From Girardinichthys multiradiatus (Eukaryota > Chordata > Actinopteri > Cyprinodontiformes > Goodeidae): a stretch of DNA of 64,000 nucleotides. The DNA lies in NCBI RefSeq assembly GCF_021462225.1, contig NC_061805.1, positions 48,463,360-48,527,359 of the forward strand, given 5' to 3'. Below the pieces are notes generated by a model. The model saw only the letters and a list, made by a program, of their open reading frames with translations. It ran no database searches and was not told the DNA's origin. Shown here one piece after another: positions 58,497-64,000 of this stretch. How positions within the stretch are numbered: position 1 is the first letter of the stretch; each line of letters starts with the position of its first letter. The position numbers were made by a program, and so were the translations under genes.

Positions 58497-59811
58497 TCAG
58501 TGGGGAGATGGGAGAGCTCTGTGCGGTCTGGGTCGGGGTCTGGGGTGAGGGGGGTTTACCAGGGGTGACGGTCTGGGTCTGGGTTTTGGGGGAGGGGGGT
58601 ATAACGGGGGGTCCACCTCTCCTGTGGATTTCGGCGGGGAGACCTTTTGTGATGACTTCTCTTTCTCAGCCAACTGGCTGATTGTTTCTGCTGGAGTTGT
58701 TGGAGGCAGCGTTATCATTGTTTTTGATACTCCATGTTCTCTGCTGAAGGTCGAAGCTGCTGGCGGATTATTTACTGAATAGAAGACATTAGATGTGAGA
58801 CGTCTGGCTCCTGGCTTGTTCAAACAGAAACCATCTTGCCTGAAGAGTTGTCTTTTTTCCCAAAAAATATTAAAGTTGTCGATGAAGTTCACAGGTGTGG
58901 TAGCACATGTTTTTTTCAACCACTTATTAATCATCAGAAGTCTTGAAAAAATCTCATCTCCACAGAAAATTGGTGCGAAGGGTCTGCTGAGAAACACCTT
59001 GATATTGAGATCTCCAACAATATTCAGAAGACGAGTGAAATCCTCTTTCAGTCCTTCTGATTTTTTCTGAGCTACGTCATCCATGGCTCCACAGTGTTTT
59101 CTAGAGACGGGCGCTTTTCTGTGATTGCAAGAATATTCTCTGAGATATCGAACACCATGTTACTGGTACCAATCATAACTTCTGTGTTTTTCTTGTTGCA
59201 GAAGTTTTTAATCCCATCCACAGCTGTGTTGCCCACTATTAGGGTTCTTGGTCCGGTGGGGCGCTTTTTCTCTGGCAGCTTAGGAGAAGACTGTTTAGAC
59301 TGAAGGTTGTTCTCAAACCTTTTATTGTTCTCAGAAGATGGATAATTTTCCTGGTTTTCATTCTGTAGTGGAGCAAATCTGTTCTGGAGGGAACTCCATT
59401 TCCAGCTGTCTCACTCCTATCAGTTGTTTTGACAGCAGCTCGCTGTCGAAGTCTCCTTTTCCCAGGGGAAACGGGGGCATTTCTCTGTAATTCTGGCCAT
59501 TCTGATTTATTTAATTGCTGAGATCTTCCAATGAGTCATCCACCTTGATATTTTGGGCATGCCCCTAAAACATGCCAGGAGGGTCTGCTGGTAGGTTTAT
59601 TCTTAGTGTTCTGATTTCTGGCTGAGTCGTTGAGCTGGCTGTCACTGTTTGGGATCACAGGCAGAGTTGAATCATCGTTGTACCCGATATTCACCTCCAC
59701 ATTCACTTCTAGTCGATGGATTTTCATCTCCAAAACAGCCAATTTCTGTAAAAGTTTGTTGAAGTCCTCTGTGGCGAAGGGAGGCATTTTGTGCTGATTA
59801 GCTGGCGTCAA
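58497..59811 (-). pseudogene. LINE ORF1 remnants, esterase-like
   Basis: At 59811 a short frame starts MTPANQHKMPPFATEDFNKL and runs LLQKLAVLEMKIHRLEVNVE, coiled-coil-like. Around 59260-59100 a different frame has GPRTLIVGNTAVDGIKNFC and MVFDISENILAITEKRPS, resembling block I of SGNH/GDSL hydrolases found in ORF1 of L2/CR1 elements, but with Asn for Asp. From 59084 a 195-codon frame reads MDDVAQKKSEGLKEDFTRLL, GDLNIKVFLSRP, NKPGARRLTSNVFYS and ends in a proline-rich tail. Stops and frame changes separate the pieces. Confidence 0.65.
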
Positions 59812-60090
59812 CTTGTCCTTCTTTCGAATTCTATTATAAAAACATCAAAGTCCTTTAGAAAAAAATAAAATAAAAATAATAATAATCCTTGGGAGTCACT
59901 GGTTAGAGTTAAGTTTAGTCCAATATTTCCGTAATTTTGGCTAAGAGATAAAAAGTTAGGAGTAAAAGAATGCAAGCAAGCAGGGAGCTTAGGAGAAAAG
60001 CGTCTGAGCAGGCAGAGAGACGGAAGCAGAGCCCCAATTACCCTGCAAGGACCACTGGATGTAGATGATTGATGGATGAATCTGAAAAAG

Positions 60091-62499
60091 AATTGAGTTT
60101 TACACGAAAATTAAGCAGGAGACCTGCACACAATCTCAGAACCTCACAGAAAAGATGGAGATTTGCAGCATGTGAGTCCAGACTACCAGCTAGGAAGTTC
60201 TGTAGGGCTCCAAATGGCGCATAAGAAGTGAACATCCACTAGTATGTGCAGGATTTTGATGGTTTTGTTATGAACCCTGAAGTTCATTATCACCCTTCGT
60301 AGAGAGGTGCGAGTCAGAAGTGGTCTTGGTTTATTTTAAGCCAACTGTAATAAATCTATACTTTGTCAGGATTATAGATTACCTCCATTTATTTCTGCTG
60401 CCTAGCTGCACCTTGGCCATTAGATTCAAGATTTGGTTATTGGAGTTTTAAAATGTCACTCTGCAGTTTTCCCGTTCCAATCTGCCCACCTATTTGCTTT
60501 TCTACTCAGGTTCAATCAGCACTTACATTTTTAGAATCCACGCAGAAGGCTGGAGAGGAAGTATCGCACAATTATTTTAACTTTTATTAAAAGAACACAA
60601 CGCTCCAAATGGGTTTTCAGATGCCACCAAGAGCTGTGACTAGTTCTTCCTACAAGCATCTGTTTAATGCTACATGCTCTAAAATTAAAAAAGGGGGGGT
60701 TTGTGAATTTGTGTCACAATGGACGTTAAAATCTGCAGCATGTGGGCATCATGAGGAAACGGAGGGAGGGGATTTGGGTTTCACAGGTTGTAAAATCTGC
60801 TGGCTCTCAGCAGGGGATGGTGCACTTTCTAAACTGGCTCCATCATTGACAAGCATGCTGATTGAGTCAGTCGATTAGCTGTAAAGCCAGTTGTCTGAGT
60901 GGAGTGGGTTGACTTAGGCAACACGTCTCAGCCTGAGAACAATCTCTCCTCTGTCTGATCCTGCTGGCACCGCTCCACGCTCATCCTCCCACGGTCTCCC
61001 TCGCTTATGATTATTTTATAATTTTTTTTAATTCTTCATGCCGCATTGCCGTGGCACCGGCCCCGCTCGAGCAGAGCGGCGCGTTGGCCATACAGTACAT
61101 TCACACTACAGCTATTTGGATGGCAATGTGGTGTGGCTCTGTCCCGGTCCCTCGGTTGGATTCTGCTCGTCCATTAGTGCCATCTGTGCCTTCATGCGCC
61201 GTCTGTGAGGGCCCCGCTGACGCCAAAACGATTGGCATTTCTCTGGAACAACCAGAGGGACGGTGCCCAGAGCTTTTAGCTGCCAATGATGTGCACTTAC
61301 TCTGACAAAACCAGAGGGTGGTGGTGTTGGTGGTGGTGAGGGGTGTGAGGAAGCAAACAGGAGGCCCGAGCAGAAAACAGCTGCAGCTTCAGTCCTGCTG
61401 CTTCCATATTTAAGCTTTAGGAGATGCTACTTATCCCTGCATCAAAAGACCATTTACATTCAAGACATTTAGCTGGACTTAAAGGATATCTGCTCAAGTG
61501 AAAAGGTAAAATGGTCAAACCCCCTGTTGTCCTTATCGGCAAATTTTCAGTTTCAAACTTTCTCCATGCAGACATAGAGCAGTACATGCAGCCACTGCAT
61601 TTAGAGTGAGCAGAGTTGTCTATAAATGAAAAGGAATGGAGCAGAAGCTCAGATCTTATCCCTGCTGAGATATGCAACTAAAAAGCACCTCAAAGTCTTC
61701 CTGAAGACTTGATTATTCAGAACATGTTTATTTAATAGGGACAAATACAAACTGCAGAAATGGAAGTAAAATGCTCCTGGACACAATAATAATCATATCA
61801 ATAATAGTCAGGTTTTTATAAATTTTAATATTCAACCCATGTTTAAGAAGGGATTTAATAAGGTTTCATAAAATGTATAAAAAAAAAAGATATTGACAGT
61901 AATCTAAATGTTTGACTTTTATATTGTTGACCTGGTACAGCTACTGTCCAAAATCTATATTCATAAATCCAAGTTCTCCAATCATATTCCAAATTTTATT
62001 TAATTGATTTAGCATATAAAGCACTATATGTTCTTAAGAACACAGCAAGAATTAAAAAAAAGCCTTAAAAACATGTAAGCTCTTGAAACATTTTAATATA
62101 CTTCCTTAACTTTTGTGTTGGAATAATTTGAAACTCTTGGCATTTAATATTAATGGTATGCATTACAATGAAACATGGTATGCAAAAGAATAGCTGTATG
62201 CTTTCCTTTTATTTCCCTCATAATGTTCTTGTCAACATGATGTGTGCCACGTTCCGTTTTGTTCGAAAAAAAACAAAACAGACCAGAGCGTTGCACTGTT
62301 TTGAACTGTGCACATTGGAAGCGCATCTTGAAAGAGGAACACGGTCATTTTGCTGTTTGTGTCCATTAAGATAGCATTAAAACTTCCAGCGGCATCTCTT
62401 GTTTTGGTCAGATGAGGCTACAGGGAGGGGAGGGGTCTCTGTTGTTGCAGCACTGCTGCTGGAAGAACTGCAACAATTTAAGCAGAATGGGTCAGTTTA
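60091..62499. other. Unassigned noncoding DNA
   Basis: No gene or repeat ends recognised. Short frames (60609-60878, 61051-61305) lack domains. AT-rich 61700-62110. Confidence 0.4.
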
Positions 62500-64000
62500 C
62501 AGGTCCTTCTCAAAATATTAGCATATTGTGATAAAGTTCATTATTTTCCATAATGTCATGATGAAAATTTAACATTCATATATTTTAGATTCATTGCACA
62601 CTAACTGAAATATTTCAGGTCTTTTATTGTCTTAATACGGATGATTTTGGCATACAGCTCATGAAAACCCAAAATTCCTATCTCACAAAATTAGCATATC
62701 ATTAAAAGGGTCTCTAAACGAGCTATGAACCTAATCATCTGAATCAACGAGTTAACTCTAAACACCTGCAAAAGATTCCTGAGGCCTTTAAAACTCCCAG
62801 CCTGGTTCATCACTCAAAACCCCAATCATGGGTAAGACTGCCGACCTGACTGCTGTCCAGAAGGCCACTATTGACACCCTCAAGCAAGAGGGTAAGACAC
62901 AGAAAGAAATTTCTGAATGAATAGGCTGTTCCCAGAGTGCTGTATCAAGGCACCTCAGTGGGAAGTCTGTGGGAAGGAAAAAGTGTGGCAGAAAACGCTG
63001 CACAACGAGAAGAGGTGACCGGACCCTGAGGAAGATTGTGGAGAAGGGCCGATTCCAGACCTTGGGGGACCTGCGGAAGCAGTGGACTGAGTCTGGAGTA
63101 GAAACATCCAGAGCCACCGTGCACAGGCGTGTGCAGGAAATGGGCTACAGGTGCCGCATTCCCCAGACCTGGGCTACAGAGAAGCAGCACTGGACTGTTG
63201 CTCAGTGGTCCAAAGTACTTTTTTCGAATGAAAGCAAATTCTGCATGTCATTCGGAAATCAAGGTGCCAGAGTCTGGACGAAGACTGGGGAGAAGGAAAT
63301 GCCAAAATGCCAGAAGTCCAGTGTCAAGTACCCACAGTCAGTGATGGTCTGGGGTGCCGTGTCAGCTGCTGGTGTTGGTCCACTGTGTTTTATCAAGGGC
63401 AGGGTCAATGCAGCTAGCTATCAGGAGATTTTGGAGCACTTCATGCTTCCATCTGCTGAAAAGCTTTATGGAGATGAAGATTTCATTTTTCAGCACGACC
63501 TGGCACCTGCTCACAGTGCCAAAACCACTGGTAAATGGTTTACTGACCATGGTATCACTGTGCTCAATTGGCCTGCCAACTCTCCTGACCTGAACCCCAT
63601 AGAGAATCTGTGGGATATTTTGAAGAGAACGTTGAGAGACTCAAGACCCAACACTCTGGATGAGCTAAAGGCCGCTATGCTGCTTGGAAGCAGTCATTTC
63701 TGCAAAAGGATTCCCGACCAAGTATTGAGTGCATAACTGTACATGATTATTTGAAGGTTGACGTTTTTTGTATTAAAAACACTTTTCTTTTATTGGTCGG
63801 ATGAAATATGCTAATTTTGTGAGATAGGAATTTTGGGTTTTCATGAGCTGTATGCCAAAATCATCCGTATTAAGACAATAAAAGACCTGAAATATTTCAG
63901 TTAGTGTGCAATGAATCTAAAATATATGGATGTTAAATTTTCATCATTACATTATGGAAAATAATGAACTTTATCACAATATGCTAATATTTTGAGAAGG
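62500..64000 (+). mobile_element. Second copy of the 55626-type Tc1 element, cut by the window end
   Basis: The left end CAGGTCCTTCTCAAAATATT follows TA at 62498-62499. The right terminal repeat runs to the last base of the window (TTTTGAGAAGG), about five bases short of the element end. It is nearly identical to the copy at 55626 outside deletions. Confidence 0.92.
62828..63736 (+). pseudogene. DD34E Tc1 transposase, stop, two deletions, Asp to Asn
   Basis: Starts MGKTADLTAVQKATIDTLKQ at 62828. Codon 31 is TGA (62918-62920) where the other copy has CGA, a CpG-type change. A 255-codon frame from 62969 then runs on in the same frame. It lacks the VKPLLNQKQRQKRL block but keeps TWATEKQHWTVAQWSK. 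FSNESKF replaces FSDESKF, so the first catalytic Asp is Asn. FQHDLAPAHS and [12 protein letters not shown] remain. A deletion after ELKAAM removes the C-terminal helix region and shifts the last residues. Confidence 0.9.

Larger units (their letters stand above)
54841..60028 (-). mobile_element. L2/CR1-type non-LTR retrotransposon, RT core deleted, carrying a nested Tc1
   Basis: Runs on the minus strand from a 5' region near 60028 to a 3' end of ACTTG tandem units (54841-54860), preceded by AGCGCTATATAAATAAACTT. In order it holds ORF1 remnants (59811-59536, 59084-58497), an APE endonuclease (about 58110-57400), a linker, and the C-terminal reverse-transcriptase part (55457-54897). Most of the RT palm and fingers are missing. 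Without the Tc1 it is about 3.65 kb. The clade (L2/CR1 group) is inferred from the esterase-like ORF1 and RT tail. Confidence 0.82.
54545..60076 (+). repeat. tRNA-headed SINE split by a LINE (54545-54840 plus about 60029-60076)
   Basis: The 5' part has head (GAGTGGTGCATTTGGTACCA), GAAGGTCCTAGATTTGATTC, core and GCTGGAGATAGGCACCAG. The tail (CCCTGCAAGGACCACTGGAT, GATGATTGATGGA) resumes beyond the LINE. The 14-bp duplication TGAATCTGAAAAAG occurs at 54531-54544 and 60077-60090, exactly bounding the two parts. This proves one SINE insertion interrupted later. Confidence 0.88.

Noticed and set aside
61051..61305. 84-codon frame resembling a cysteine-containing protein
   Set aside because: No family resemblance, no splice context, and the other strand is also open, as expected by chance in GC-rich sequence.
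1..64000. CRISPR arrays, operons, phage or plasmid functions, endogenous viral genes
   Set aside because: No spacer-repeat arrays, no bacterial gene layout, and no gag/pol/env-like frames or LTR pairs were seen. The reverse transcriptases present are LINE type.

Overview
The window is vertebrate, almost certainly teleost fish, nuclear DNA. It has widely spaced short exons with GT-AG borders, AT-rich introns, a Rex3-type RTE retrotransposon, several Tc1/mariner families, hAT-like miniature elements and a tRNA-headed fish SINE. The repeats suggest a percomorph, perhaps a cyprinodontiform, but the species cannot be fixed from sequence alone. Nothing bacterial, plasmid or phage-like is present, and no viral insertion was seen.

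The only host gene recognised is the 3' half of an anthrax-toxin-receptor family gene, best matched to ANTXR2 (CMG2), on the + strand. Six exons (3034-3112, 7394-7489, 14351-14401, 15541-15630, 17178-17345, 18318-18398) encode the end of the extracellular part, the transmembrane helix with its WWFWPLCC border, a proline-rich linker and most of the conserved cytoplasmic tail. The five introns inside the window are all phase 0. The upstream vWA-domain exons lie before the window. The terminal coding exon was not found in the remaining 45 kb, so it lies beyond the window, or is too short or diverged to see by eye.

Repeats make up most of the rest. 160-1742: a hAT-like element split by a Tc1 element. 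3579-6804: a near full-length Rex3 copy with a 13-bp target duplication. 10475-12050: a Tc1 element with an uninterrupted 355-residue DD34E transposase frame. 18399-44465: long, mostly unassigned intron or intergenic DNA with SINE fragments, decayed transposons, low-complexity tracts and a few blocks that look like conserved noncoding DNA. 44466-45593: a clean SINE beside a deleted Tc1 element carrying a perfect 22-bp hairpin. 49243-52426: a SINE fragment, a second copy of the 10475 element with another Tc1 (DD36E) nested in it, and a hAT miniature element with a perfect 8-bp duplication. 54531-60090: a three-level nest of SINE, L2/CR1-type LINE and Tc1, in which the SINE's 14-bp target duplications are now 5.5 kb apart. 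62500-64000: a second copy of that Tc1 family, cut by the window edge.

No new biological system was found. The most informative content is the insertion history: four nested insertions can be ordered, two of them with the pre-insertion sequence readable across the junction. Two Tc1 copies carry complementary deletions, two different elements share the less common DD36E spacing, and the SINE and Rex3 share 3' ends.
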